Assembly: GCA_947574055.1 (NCBI GenBank)
Contig: CANPIC010000016.1
Location: 1-55,392 of the forward strand
Source of the DNA: an uncultured bacterium
Lineage (GTDB): Bacteria; Bacillota; Clostridia; Lachnospirales; Lachnospiraceae
Length of the DNA: 55,392 nucleotides
Reading direction: 5' to 3'
Shown: positions 44,164 through 53,535 of the stretch, piece by piece
How positions within the stretch are numbered: the stretch's first letter is position 1
Layout of the letters: the number at the start of each line of letters is the position of its first letter
The notes under the pieces: generated by a model
What the model was told of the DNA's origin: nothing
Seen by the model: the letters and a program-made list of their open reading frames with translations, nothing else
The model's database searches: none
Made by a program: the position numbers and the translations under genes

Positions 44164-46008
44164 GTGAAGGAATTGTTGCGCAAAGGGATCGGGTTTTATA
44201 AAGGCAGCAGGCTGAAAACAAAGCTGTTTATTATCTTTGCTTTCAGTTCTCTGTTGCCGATTGTGATGTTCTGGGGGATTTCCACAAAGGTAAATGAAAA
44301 CGCCCTGACGGCAAAGGTCAATCAGATGATGACGGAAAATCTGACCCAGATTGCGGAACGTACCAATATGAATCTGGAGATTTACACCAATCTGCTCTAC
44401 CAGATCAGCCAGGATGAGCAGATGACAGGTGCTGTCAAGGCTTTGGCCAGTGGCGGGGAAGATGGGGCAGTGGCCTATTACCGGATTATCAGAAGGCTGA
44501 AGCAGTATAATGATGTGGAAGGGGATATCCGGTGCATCAGCGTGATCTGCGCGAATGGGGCCAGTGTGGTATACGATGCCGGCACAGATTCGGTCATTGA
44601 CAATCTGTGGCGCAATTATGGGAATCTGCGGATGATACCGCCCTACCGGGATGCGGAGGGAGAGCCGGGTATGATTCTGACACCTACGGTGATCTTCCGG
44701 GAAGGGGAAGGCTATACACATTATCTGCATATTTCCAAGCGGCTCTTTGATCTGAACAATCTGGACCGGGGAAGTATAGCGACAGTGATTATCAGCATCG
44801 CGGAAAGTGGGATTGATGAGATCTGTAATCCGGCGGGAGAGGCGGAAGAATCCGGGTTTAACTTTATCGTGGCGGCGGATGGCACAGTGATCAGCTACCC
44901 GGATGAGCAGTATGCGGGCAGACGGATCAGGGAAGGAGAGAGTGTCCTGACATTTGTCCGGGAGAGCGGCATCCTGGGGCAGCGTCTGGCGGAGATCAAT
45001 GCGTTTGTGGACAGCAGGACAGGCTGGACATTTTATAATGTATATGACAGGGAGGCCATGCTGGCGGATGTGCGCCGGGTACAGATGATCTTTTTGCTGG
45101 TGGGAGGACTGACACTGGGGCTTGCTTCGGTTTCGATTCTGTATTTTGCCAGAGGGATCAATCATTCTGTCGGGGAAGTGGTGGAAGGGATGCGGGAGAT
45201 CAGAGATGGCAATCTGCAGGTGGTGTTACCCATTCATTCCAGCGATGAATTTGGTCTGATTGCAGAAAATTTCAATCAGATGACCGATAGGGTCAATGCC
45301 TTGATTGAAGAAGTAAAGTATGCCACGGCCCAGCAGAAGAACGCCGAAATACAGGCACTGGAGGCCCAGATCAATCCACATTTTCTCTATAATACATTGG
45401 ACTCCATTAACTGGATGGCCATTGAAAAGGGCGAGTATGAGATCAGCAAGATGCTGCGTGATCTGGGCATTATTCTGCGTTACAGTATCGGCAGGAGCAA
45501 TGGAATCGTGAGGGTATGGGAGGCGGCGGACTGGCTGGAGAAATATATCGGACTGCAGAAGATGCGCTTTGACGATGTATTTACCTATGCAATCACTGTG
45601 CAGGAAGGGGCGAGGGACTGTGTCGTACACAAACTGCTTTTGCAGCCCTTTGTGGAAAACGCCATCGTGCATGGACTTAAGGAACTGGAAGGCGGCGGTA
45701 TGCTGCGCGTCTCTTTTACGGTGTCGGAACCGGAACCGGCGGAGGCAGAGGGAGCGTTTTTGCATATTACCATAGAGGATAACGGAGCAGGCATGCCCAG
45801 AGAGCTGGCGCGGAAGTTCAATGACAGGGGCTGGGCGGTCGGAGAAGGGGGAAACAGTATCGGTTTACACAATGCCTTTTCGCGTATGCATATGTATTAC
45901 GGGGAAAAGGCGTCGTGGAAGGTGACCGGCATGGAAGGAATGGGGACAGTGATCATGCTCCGTATTCCCGCGGAGCGGAGGGAGAACGGTGCGGATATTG
46001 ATCGTTGA
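44164..46008 (+). CDS. Sensor histidine kinase, YesM type
   Basis: A 614-aa membrane kinase (from GTG at 44164; GTG at 44104 would add 20 residues). One helix near residues 22-41, an extracellular dCache-like domain to about 310, a second helix (FLLVGGLTLGLASVSIL), HAMP (SVGEVVEGMREIRDG), then the His_kinase domain with H406 in QINPHFLYN and a GHKL ATPase (DNGAGMP, GGNSIGLHNAFSRM). The partner response regulator overlaps its end by 20 nt. Such pairs sense extracellular saccharides and control nearby ABC importers. Confidence 0.9.
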   Translation: MKELLRKGIGFYKGSRLKTKLFIIFAFSSLLPIVMFWGISTKVNENALTAKVNQMMTENLTQIAERTNMNLEIYTNLLYQISQDEQMTGAVKALASGGEDGAVAYYRIIRRLKQYNDVEGDIRCISVICANGASVVYDAGTDSVIDNLWRNYGNLRMIPPYRDAEGEPGMILTPTVIFREGEGYTHYLHISKRLFDLNNLDRGSIATVIISIAESGIDEICNPAGEAEESGFNFIVAADGTVISYPDEQYAGRRIREGESVLTFVRESGILGQRLAEINAFVDSRTGWTFYNVYDREAMLADVRRVQMIFLLVGGLTLGLASVSILYFARGINHSVGEVVEGMREIRDGNLQVVLPIHSSDEFGLIAENFNQMTDRVNALIEEVKYATAQQKNAEIQALEAQINPHFLYNTLDSINWMAIEKGEYEISKMLRDLGIILRYSIGRSNGIVRVWEAADWLEKYIGLQKMRFDDVFTYAITVQEGARDCVVHKLLLQPFVENAIVHGLKELEGGGMLRVSFTVSEPEPAEAEGAFLHITIEDNGAGMPRELARKFNDRGWAVGEGGNSIGLHNAFSRMHMYYGEKASWKVTGMEGMGTVIMLRIPAERRENGADIDR

Positions 46009-47476
46009 GGATGAGATTAAGATAAGAAGAGGGCTGGCAGGACTGATCGCCAAGGCGACGGGGGATGAGATCGTGGGAGAGGCCAGGAACGGGCGCGAAG
46101 GGCTGGAACTGATCCTGCACACCAATCCCGATCTGGTCATTACGGATGTGCGGATGCCGGAAATGGACGGGCTGGAAATGCTGCAGGCGATGAAGGAAAG
46201 GAATCTGGATGTGCACTGCGTGATACTCAGCGGCTATTCGGAATTTGACTATGCCAGAAAGGCTATCAGCTATGGTGTGGATGATTATCTGCTAAAACCG
46301 CTGGCGCCGGAAGATATTATCGGCCTGCTGGAAAAGATCAGAGAGAAGCGGGAGCGGGAACTGCGGCGCAGAAGTGGCAATATGCAGCGGATTTTGTGGA
46401 ACTGGATCTGTGGCAGTATGGGTGAGGGAGAACAGGAATCGGATCTGGCGGAGCTGCATATGGAAAGTGGGGTACAGTACTGGCTGCTTTCCGGCCATGG
46501 CTGGGATACGCTGTCTGGCGAACGCAGGGAATGGCTGGAACGGATACAGGAGAGCCGGGTGAAGCAAAACTGTCAGGATATGCACTGCTGCCTGTTTGAG
46601 GAGACAAGGGAACTGGTCTGTATCCTGCCGGAAGCAGCGATCGCACCTTTGCGGCAGGAACTGCAATGGCAGTTCGGGCGCAGCGGCGGCAAATGGGTAT
46701 GGGCCATGGAGCCAATCAGAGAGCCGGAACAGGTCGGCGAGACAATGGAAATGCTGCGGCAGCTTTATCTGTACGGACAGGAGCCGGGGCAGATTGCCGT
46801 GTATGCTGACATGGAGGCGTTTGCAGGAGAGGAGTTTCTTTATCCGGAGGAACTGGAAGCCAGACTGCGCAGCGCGGTCTACCGGGAAGACAGGGAGCAG
46901 ATTGGCCGTTATTTCAGCGAACTGAAGGAATATATGGAAGGGAGGCCATTTCTGCCTCACCAGGTAAGGGAAGGGTATCAGAAACTGATGCAGCGGCTGC
47001 TTGGCTGGCTGGAAGATGCGGAGAAAACAGCGCATACAAGAACGGAGCCTCTGCGTTATGTCAATCGGATGCAGCGTGCCTATACCTTCGGGGAGATGAA
47101 GGGGATTCTGGATGAAATCCTCCAGGAACTGATTGGCGTCTCGGGGCACCGGGAAGATATCTCGAATTATGCCATCAAAAAAGCGATCTCTTATATCCGC
47201 CTCCATTATGCGGAAAATATTTCGCTGGAGGAAATTGCGGATCGTCTGGATATCACGCCGGAATATCTGAGCACACTGTTTAACCGGGAAGTGGGGATGA
47301 ATTTTACAGTATTTCTGCGGGATTTTCGCATCAGCCATGCCAAACGGCTTCTGAAGGGGACAGATCTGAAAGTGTATGAGATCGCCCGGGAAGTGGGCTA
47401 TGGGGACTCCAAATATTTTAACCGGGTATTTAAGGAAAAGGTAGGGGTCTCCCCGAGAGAATTCCGGCAGATGTAG
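45989..47476 (+). CDS. AraC-type response regulator, YesN family
   Basis: A 495-aa protein with a receiver domain (phosphoacceptor D53 in LVITDVRMPEMDG), a helical middle region, and a C-terminal AraC double helix-turn-helix (ISLEEIADRLDITPEYLSTL and EIAREVGYGDSKYFNRVF). Starts at GTG 45989 inside the kinase gene, with GGAGGGAGAACG upstream. Expected to activate the sugar locus when phosphorylated by the kinase. Confidence 0.9.
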   Translation: MRILIVEDEIKIRRGLAGLIAKATGDEIVGEARNGREGLELILHTNPDLVITDVRMPEMDGLEMLQAMKERNLDVHCVILSGYSEFDYARKAISYGVDDYLLKPLAPEDIIGLLEKIREKRERELRRRSGNMQRILWNWICGSMGEGEQESDLAELHMESGVQYWLLSGHGWDTLSGERREWLERIQESRVKQNCQDMHCCLFEETRELVCILPEAAIAPLRQELQWQFGRSGGKWVWAMEPIREPEQVGETMEMLRQLYLYGQEPGQIAVYADMEAFAGEEFLYPEELEARLRSAVYREDREQIGRYFSELKEYMEGRPFLPHQVREGYQKLMQRLLGWLEDAEKTAHTRTEPLRYVNRMQRAYTFGEMKGILDEILQELIGVSGHREDISNYAIKKAISYIRLHYAENISLEEIADRLDITPEYLSTLFNREVGMNFTVFLRDFRISHAKRLLKGTDLKVYEIAREVGYGDSKYFNRVFKEKVGVSPREFRQM

Positions 47477-47559
47477 GATAACGGGCAAAGACCGTGCGGA
47501 AGCGGGGCGGGTCCCAGGAAGGGATACGCCGGTATGGCAGAGAGGGAAGGGGGATGGAA

Positions 47560-48768
47560 ATGGGGAGACGGCGCGGACAGACGGCGCAGGCGGTGGTGCT
47601 TTTGCTGAGTCTTTGTATGCTGACAGGGTGGTGGAAACTGCCCCGGGAGAACACGGTGGAAAAGGCAAGGCAACAGCTTGTGCTCTGGAGTTATTATGAG
47701 ACGGATGCCCAGCAGAAAGCACTGGATCAGCTGGCGGCGGGGTTTCGTGCCTTTTCAGCGGAGTATGAGATACGCTGGGAATATGTTCCCATGACGGAGT
47801 TCTCCAAGCGTCTTTCGATCGGTTATACGGAAAATGCCCTTCCCGATCTGGTGATCATGGATAATCCGGATATGCCATATTATATTAACACAGGACTGCT
47901 GGCCGATATTTCCGCGCTGGAAGAGGAACTGGGGATCAGAGAAGCCTGTTATCCGGTGCTGCTGGATACGGTTTATGACAAGGGAAGGCTTTATGGCCTG
48001 CCATGGAACTGTAATAATACAGCGCTGATCTATCATACTGCCATGCTGGAGGAGGCCGGGGTGGAGCCCCCGACTGACTGGGAGCAGTTTGCCGGGGCAG
48101 TGGATGCACTCAAAAGAGAGGACAGATACGGATTTTTGATGTCGGCTGTCTCCGGGGAACAGGGCGCCTTTCAGATCTTGCCATGGATTCTTGCGACGGG
48201 AGAAGAGGTCGGAGAGATCGGCGCAGACGGCACCGCCCGGGCCTACGGTTTTTTGTATGACCTGATTGCGTCAGGTGGCATGGACGCGAACTGTATCAAT
48301 TATTCGCAGATTGATGTGGCGAGAAAATTTATCGCAGGAGAAACTGCGATGATGGAAAACGGCCCCTGGGTGCTGCCTATGCTGGACGAAGCAGGGATCA
48401 GTTATGGCATCGTGCCGCTGCCTGCAGATGTGAGGAGCAGAAGTGTGGTGGGCGGGGAGAATATCGGCATCCTGCGGGGGAAAAATGCAGAGGGTGCGCG
48501 TGAGTTTCTGCGTTATTGTGCCCGGGATGAAGTGATGAAGTCATTTTGTGACACAACGTTTGTCCTGCCTGCCAAGCGGACACTGGGCAGCGGTGAGAAC
48601 GGGGCAATGGATGTATTTGCCAGGCAGATGGAGACCGCTGTACTGCGGACGGAAAATGAACATTGGAATACACTGCGCGATAAGCTGCCCCAGGGAATTT
48701 ATGAGATGATGGCCGATGGGAAGACGGCAGAGGAGGCAGCGGCCTGGACCGTATTTTATAACAAATAA
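47560..48768 (+). CDS. ABC sugar transporter solute-binding protein, lipobox lost
   Basis: A 402-aa family 1 extracellular solute-binding protein (LVLWSYYETDAQQKALDQL, MEEAGVEPPTDWEQF-like region, ETAMMENGPWVLPML). Start ATG 47560 (AAGGGGG 6 nt upstream). The signal peptide runs VVLLLSLCMLTGWW: where a lipoprotein should have LTGC, codon 24 is TGG (47629-47631), a one-base change from Cys. The mature protein may therefore not be lipid-anchored. The usual two permease genes do not follow, so the importer looks incomplete. Confidence 0.82.
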   Translation: MGRRRGQTAQAVVLLLSLCMLTGWWKLPRENTVEKARQQLVLWSYYETDAQQKALDQLAAGFRAFSAEYEIRWEYVPMTEFSKRLSIGYTENALPDLVIMDNPDMPYYINTGLLADISALEEELGIREACYPVLLDTVYDKGRLYGLPWNCNNTALIYHTAMLEEAGVEPPTDWEQFAGAVDALKREDRYGFLMSAVSGEQGAFQILPWILATGEEVGEIGADGTARAYGFLYDLIASGGMDANCINYSQIDVARKFIAGETAMMENGPWVLPMLDEAGISYGIVPLPADVRSRSVVGGENIGILRGKNAEGAREFLRYCARDEVMKSFCDTTFVLPAKRTLGSGENGAMDVFARQMETAVLRTENEHWNTLRDKLPQGIYEMMADGKTAEEAAAWTVFYNK

Positions 48769-48806
48769 ATCCACCTTTCTTAAAATTTTAGAATTATCGG
48801 AGCAAC

Positions 48807-48916
48807 ATACCTCCCTTATAATGAGAACAACAGTAACAGTTCGGACAGGCCGTGGCCGTCTTGGCTGTTACAGGCAGCAGGCGGCAAAGCCTGACTCATT
48901 ATGGAAAGGGAGGTAT
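48807..48916 (+). repeat. 110-bp inverted-repeat element at the GH127 deletion junction
   Basis: Ends ATACCTCCC (48807-48815) and GGGAGGTAT (48908-48916) are perfect inverted repeats. Just inside are ATAATGAG (48818-48825) and CTCATTAT (48895-48902), and further in GTAACAG/CTGTTAC (48833-48839, 48865-48871). Seven T follow. It could be a miniature mobile element left at the deletion, or a large terminator after the solute-binding gene. Confidence 0.55.
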
Positions 48917-48929
48917 TTTTTTATTCGGT

Positions 48930-49838
48930 ATGCGTATGGCAAATATCACAAGAGACACCTCCTATGTGGATGTGGTGGAGCGCGCCCTGTATAATACGGT
49001 GCTGGCAGGCATCGCGCTGGACGGACGTTCTTTCTTTTATGTAAACCCGCTGGAAGTCTGGCCCGCTGTGTGTCTGCCGCATACTTCCAGGGAACATGTG
49101 AAACCCATGCGGCAGAAGTGGTTCGGCGTGGCCTGCTGCCCACCCAATATTGCCCGGACACTGGCTTCTCTGGGGCAGTATGTCTATGCGGTAAGTGAAG
49201 ATACACTGTACGTAAACCTGTTTGTCTCCGGGACACTGACGGCGCAGCTGTGCGGCGCGCAGGTAGAGGCGCAGATGGAGACGAAATTCCCCTTTGAAAA
49301 TGCTTATGTGCTGACACTTGCAAAGGTGCCGAAGGAAGGGATTTTTCTGGCACTGCGGATACCGGATTACAGCAGGGATTATCGCATTCTGGTCAATGGG
49401 CAGCCTGTTTCCCTGCAGGAAAAGAAAGGGTATGCCTGCCTGCATCTTACAGGGGATGGTGTGGTAAGCGTATGTTTCCAGGCACCGCCTCGTTTCGTGA
49501 GGGCCAATCCGGCGGTGCATGCGGACTGTGGCAGGGTAGCGCTGATGAAAGGGCCGCTTGTGTACTGTCTGGAAGAGGCTGACAATGGCCAAAATCTGTC
49601 CGGGCTGTATGTGAGCGGTGCAGCCACGGTCACGGAAGAAGATTCTTCCCTGTTTGGCGGCTGTAAGGTATTGACATTTGACGGAAAACGCATGGAAGAG
49701 GATTTGTGGGATGAGGATGAACTGTATGCAGAGCACGGGGTCAGCCTGCTCGCTGTCCCCCTGCGGGCCATTCCCTATGCCTACTGGAATAACCGCGGCA
49801 GGGGTGAGATGTGTGTGTGGATAAAGGAACTTTTGTAG
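48930..49838 (+). pseudogene. GH127 beta-L-arabinofuranosidase, N-terminal half missing
   Basis: The 302 codons from 48930 match only the C-terminal part of GH127 enzymes: RMANITRDTSYVDVVERALYN, FFYVNPLEVWP, then WFGVACCPPNIAR, the paired Cys that bind zinc with the nucleophilic Cys region upstream. Full enzymes are about 640-660 aa; the N-terminal catalytic barrel half, including one catalytic Glu region, is gone. The break coincides with the inverted-repeat element. A frame reaching back to 48852 exists but is not GH127-like. Inactive remnant of an arabinose-polymer locus. Confidence 0.75.
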
Positions 49839-49885
49839 GAGGCAGGGCAGCAAAAACGAAGGGGCACTGCTGCATGGCGGATGTA

Positions 49886-51244
49886 TCAGAACAGATCATC
49901 CCGTGTGATATTATTCAGCCACTTGCCGCTGCGGTAACGCCGGATGACCCAGGGCCATTTTACGAATTCGTCGGTGCATAAGAGGAAATAGACCCACATA
50001 ACGGGCAGTTTCAGCACGAAGGCGGCAAAAAAACCCAGTGGCACCGCATAGCACCACATATCAATCGTGTCGCACACAAATCCGAAACGGCTGTCTCCGC
50101 CTGCGCGGAAAATGCCGGCAATCAGAGTGGTATTGACTGCCGCGCCCATGACATAGTAGGTATTGATCAGCAGCATATATTTCAGATAATACATGGCGCC
50201 GGGAGAAAGAGAAGCGTATTTCATGACAAATGGCATGGATGCCAGAATGATCAGGCCGCCGATGGCGCCGGCGGCAATGGTCAGCTTCATCAGATCCCGC
50301 GCCGTGTTTCTGGCTTTTTCCGGCTTGTTCTCCCCGATGATATTGCCCAGCAGGATACCGCCGGCATTGGCAATGCCAAAGCAGAGCACGGTGGCGAAAT
50401 TGCGCACCACAACGACAAGGGAGTTAGCCGCTACCGCATCGGTTTCCAGATGGCCGATGATAACGGAATACATGGAAAATGCCAGTCCCCAGCTCACATC
50501 ATTTCCCACCGCAGGCAGGGAGACACGGAGGAAATCGGAAAAAAGGATTTTGTTTCTGACAAAGAGATATCGCAGATCCAGTCGTATGTTTTTGCTGACA
50601 GAGGAAACAAGGAAACAGCCGATTAGCTGGATCAGCCTGGACAGGGAGGTGGCGATGGCCACACCGGCAGCCCCCATTTTCGGTGCCCCGAACAGCCCGA
50701 AAATAAATATGGCGTTTACCAGAATATTCAGGGAAAAGGCAAGGACATTCAGTGTCGTGCTGATCACCACCCGGCCCGCGCTTCTGAGGATGGCCAGATA
50801 GACTTCGGAAATACCCCAGCACAGATACCCCACACTCATATAGCGCAGGTACGATGCGCCGATGGCGATCAGTTCCAGGTCATTTGTGAAAACAAGCATC
50901 ATCTGCTGCGGAATCAGGAGGGCGGCGCCGGAAAAAAGCAGGGCGGCCAGCAGAGAAAAGCGCAGGGCGATACCTTCCACTACATGGATTGTCTGCAGAT
51001 CTCCTTTCCCGTAATACTGGGCACAGAGAATGGAGGCCCCGGTTCCCAGTCCGTAATAGACCATAAAGAGAATGGCGGCATACTGGGAAGCCAGCGATAC
51101 GGCGGAGATAGAAGACTGTCCCACGTAATTGAGCATGATCACATCGGCAGAACTGACGGCGGCGCTTAACAGATTCTGAATCACGATAGGCAGTACCAGC
51201 TTGAAAATACGGCTATAAGTGGACGACTCTTTTGTATATGGCAT
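49886..51244 (-). CDS. MATE family efflux transporter
   Basis: A full-length 452-aa MATE transporter with 12 helices. First half: SADVIMLNYVGQSSISAVSLA and GLGTGASILCAQYYGKGD. Second half: NAGGILLGNIIGENKPEKARN and IFRAGGDSRFGFVCDTIDMW. Exports cationic drugs or metabolites using an ion gradient. Unlike the copy at 3300 it is intact, and the two are only distantly similar. Own promoter upstream; no regulator next to it. Confidence 0.9.
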   Translation of the reverse strand: MPYTKESSTYSRIFKLVLPIVIQNLLSAAVSSADVIMLNYVGQSSISAVSLASQYAAILFMVYYGLGTGASILCAQYYGKGDLQTIHVVEGIALRFSLLAALLFSGAALLIPQQMMLVFTNDLELIAIGASYLRYMSVGYLCWGISEVYLAILRSAGRVVISTTLNVLAFSLNILVNAIFIFGLFGAPKMGAAGVAIATSLSRLIQLIGCFLVSSVSKNIRLDLRYLFVRNKILFSDFLRVSLPAVGNDVSWGLAFSMYSVIIGHLETDAVAANSLVVVVRNFATVLCFGIANAGGILLGNIIGENKPEKARNTARDLMKLTIAAGAIGGLIILASMPFVMKYASLSPGAMYYLKYMLLINTYYVMGAAVNTTLIAGIFRAGGDSRFGFVCDTIDMWCYAVPLGFFAAFVLKLPVMWVYFLLCTDEFVKWPWVIRRYRSGKWLNNITRDDLF

Positions 51245-51277
51245 GGCATAGGTTCCCTGTTTAGCAAGATTTTGATT

Positions 51278-51306
51278 ATCTTATCACAGCGGGGTGGATA
51301 TTGCAA
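51278..51306 (-). promoter_or_regulatory. Promoter of second MATE gene
   Basis: Minus strand TTGCAA (51306-51301), 17-nt spacer, TAAGAT (51283-51278). Confidence 0.5.
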
Positions 51307-51348
51307 TCCGGGATCAAGCGCTTGTTATGGCGCAAGCACCAGGAAACC

Positions 51349-51378
51349 TTGCCGGTGATATGCTGCATGTGGTAGTAT
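51349..51378 (+). promoter_or_regulatory. Possible promoter of DUF1848 gene
   Basis: TTGCCG (51349-51354), 18-nt spacer, TAGTAT (51373-51378). The 135-nt leader contains a long-range CCCGCA/TGCGGG pair (51425-51430, 51470-51475). Confidence 0.4.
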
Positions 51379-51514
51379 AGAAAAAATGTAGCGGCAAATA
51401 CGAACTGAAAGAGGAATTACAAAACCCGCATGACGTGGTTTGCTATTTCTCTTGATGGGGAGGAAGCCCTGCGGGAATAGGACCGGTAATCCAACATATA
51501 ACAGAGGTGTTTTG

Positions 51515-52459
51515 ATGATTCTAAGTGTGAGCAGAAGAACAGATATCCCCCATTATTATTCTGACTGGTTTGTCAACAGAGTGAAGGCAGGTTTTTTATA
51601 TGTGCGAAACCCTGTAAACGCACATCAGATCAGCCGCATAGATATATCGCCGCAAATCGTGGACTGCATTGTATTTTGGACTAAGAATCCTGCAAATATG
51701 ATTGAGAAGTTGGCATATTTACAAGAATATGTTTATTACTTTCAATTCACTCTGACAGGGTATGGTAAAGATGTTGAACCAAACCTGCCTGATAAAAGAG
51801 AAGAACTGATACCAACGTTTCGACGATTGTCTGAAAAAATAGGAAAGGAAAAAGTAATATGGAGATATGATCCTATTTTGATAAATAGCAGATATACCAT
51901 GGATTACCATGTGAAGGCTTTTGCGGAAATAGCAAGTAATCTGGCAGGTTATATAGAAAAGGTAGTTATCAGTTTTGTCGATTTATATTGCAAAACACAA
52001 CGAAACACAAAGGAACTGGGGATCAGGCAGATAACAAAGACAGAAATGATCGAACTGGCAGGAAAAATGGCGCAAATTGCTTCCGAACATAAATTGACAA
52101 TACAAACCTGTGCAGAGCAAATCAATTTTCAGGAGGTTGGTATTCAGCATGGAAGCTGCATAGATAAGAAACTGATCGAGCGATTATTGGGCTGTAAGTT
52201 GAGCGCTAAAAAAGACAAAAATCAGCGAGAAGAGTGTGGATGCTTGGAAAGTGTTGAGGTAGGGACCTATCATACTTGTCTGACTGGTTGTAAATATTGT
52301 TATGCGAATCTGCATGATTCTAAAGTAAAAGATACTGTAAAGCTGTACGATCAAGATGCGCCGCTGTTATGTGGGAAGGTTACTTCTGGTGACAGGATTA
52401 GCGATAGAAAAGTAAAATCTTTGCAAGATAAGCAGATGAGTTTCTTTGAGCAGAACTAA
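51515..52459 (+). CDS. DUF1848 domain-containing protein, radical-SAM-like Cys cluster
   Basis: A 314-aa protein from the ATG at 51515 (AGAGGTG upstream; an earlier in-frame ATG at 51440 lies in the leader). It opens with ILSVSRRTDIPHYYSDWF and has FWTKNPANMI and RYDPILINSRY, all typical of DUF1848. Near the C-terminus ECGCLESVEVGTY and CLTGCKYCYANL carry a CxxCxYC motif that recalls radical SAM clusters, though placed at the wrong end. The family has no proven function. More AT-rich than the genes to the left, so possibly acquired. Confidence 0.85.
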   Translation: MILSVSRRTDIPHYYSDWFVNRVKAGFLYVRNPVNAHQISRIDISPQIVDCIVFWTKNPANMIEKLAYLQEYVYYFQFTLTGYGKDVEPNLPDKREELIPTFRRLSEKIGKEKVIWRYDPILINSRYTMDYHVKAFAEIASNLAGYIEKVVISFVDLYCKTQRNTKELGIRQITKTEMIELAGKMAQIASEHKLTIQTCAEQINFQEVGIQHGSCIDKKLIERLLGCKLSAKKDKNQREECGCLESVEVGTYHTCLTGCKYCYANLHDSKVKDTVKLYDQDAPLLCGKVTSGDRISDRKVKSLQDKQMSFFEQN

Positions 52460-52526
52460 ACCGTATGCTACGAAAGGCGTATTGACTAAGATGACGGAAT
52501 TGGAAGTAAAACAATAAGCACAGCGG

Positions 52527-52646
52527 AGTTAAAAAAATGAAAAATCTGCGATTCATGCAGCCAGATTAACCATTCATGAAGGAGCTGTTAGAAATCCCAC
52601 TTATTTTTCCGATCAGTTAGTTGAAGACTGGGGGCAGAGACGATAA
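52527..52646 (+). pseudogene. Remnant of an unidentified gene
   Basis: After the DUF1848 stop, short open stretches in two frames read like coding sequence: GSKTISTAELKK up to a TGA at about 52538, then NEKSAIHAARLTIHEGAV and RNPTYFSDQLVEDWGQ up to TAA at 52646 in another frame. The two join naturally if one frameshift is assumed. Family not recognised. The 280-bp gap holds nothing else I can support. Confidence 0.25.
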
Positions 52647-52738
52647 GAGAGGTATGACGGCTTTGTGCAGGATACATGGAAACAACACGCTCCAGTGTAG
52701 AATGCCGCAGGTAAGTTTTTTTGAAGGAGGATGATATA

Positions 52739-53437
52739 ATGGCAATGGAGATCAGTAACAGTTACAACAATTATGCGAAAAGCGGCACAAGTACCGCAAA
52801 AGAAGGCAATGTGATAACAAGCACAGTGGAGTTAAAAACCTCAAAGCCCGGTGTGACAAAGACAGAACAGATCAAGACAGGTTACAGCAATGTCAATGAC
52901 TATTCCAAATACCTGCAGGGAAAATACAGCTATATGAATACGGGTAAAACTTCCATGCAGGGCGTTCCGACAACAGTATCTGTATCGGGCGCTTTCCTGA
53001 AGAAATGCATGAACGATCCGGAAAAAGCAAAATATCTGGAAGAAAATCTGGCGGCATTGCCAGACTGTGCTTCTTATGCGGTATCCCATGCACAGGGAAC
53101 ATTGACAAGTCTTTCCTATGAAATTGATGCAAATGGGAATATAACAATAATCTCATCCGGCACCAATGATCCCGATGGAAAAATAGCCAGAGAAAATGCG
53201 AAGCGGCGGGCAAAAGAGAAGAAAGCAGCCGAAGAAAAGGCTGCCGAGAGGTGCAAAGAGAAAAAGGCCGGGGAAGAAAAGGCAGCGCAACGGCGGACAG
53301 AGAGAAAAGAATGGATGGAAGGCATGTTCACGGTATCCGCCACTGGAACAGAGATAAAAAGTGTTACACATAGTATTGTTGCGGCGGTATCTGGCACATC
53401 ATCAACCACACGGGGCAGTTTTGATAGAATGGCATAA
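52739..53437 (+). CDS. Hypothetical protein, lineage-specific
   Basis: A 232-aa protein beginning MAMEISNSYNNYAKSG, GGAGG 9 nt before the ATG. Residues 1-150 form a compact soluble region (VNDYSKYLQGKYSYM, KCMNDPEKAKYLEENLAALP, YEIDANGNITIISSG). Residues 155-200 are a highly charged Ala/Glu/Lys/Arg helix made of near repeats (EKKAAEEKAAER, EKKAGEEKAAQR). The tail is Ser/Thr-rich. No signal peptide. I recall similar unassigned DUF proteins from Lachnospiraceae but cannot name the family with confidence. Confidence 0.65.
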   Translation: MAMEISNSYNNYAKSGTSTAKEGNVITSTVELKTSKPGVTKTEQIKTGYSNVNDYSKYLQGKYSYMNTGKTSMQGVPTTVSVSGAFLKKCMNDPEKAKYLEENLAALPDCASYAVSHAQGTLTSLSYEIDANGNITIISSGTNDPDGKIARENAKRRAKEKKAAEEKAAERCKEKKAGEEKAAQRRTERKEWMEGMFTVSATGTEIKSVTHSIVAAVSGTSSTTRGSFDRMA

Positions 53438-53535
53438 AGAGAGAATTTTTACACCTTATTTTGCGGAGGCATATACAACTTCAGTGTTGCTGTGAACCCA
53501 TTGGCGGAGATATCTGTAATTGAAGAAGTGCTATA

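Noticed and set aside
46292..47722. 476-codon minus-strand open frame opposite the YesN-type regulator
   Set aside because: The plus strand encodes a clear receiver and AraC domain; the minus frame is only a shadow.
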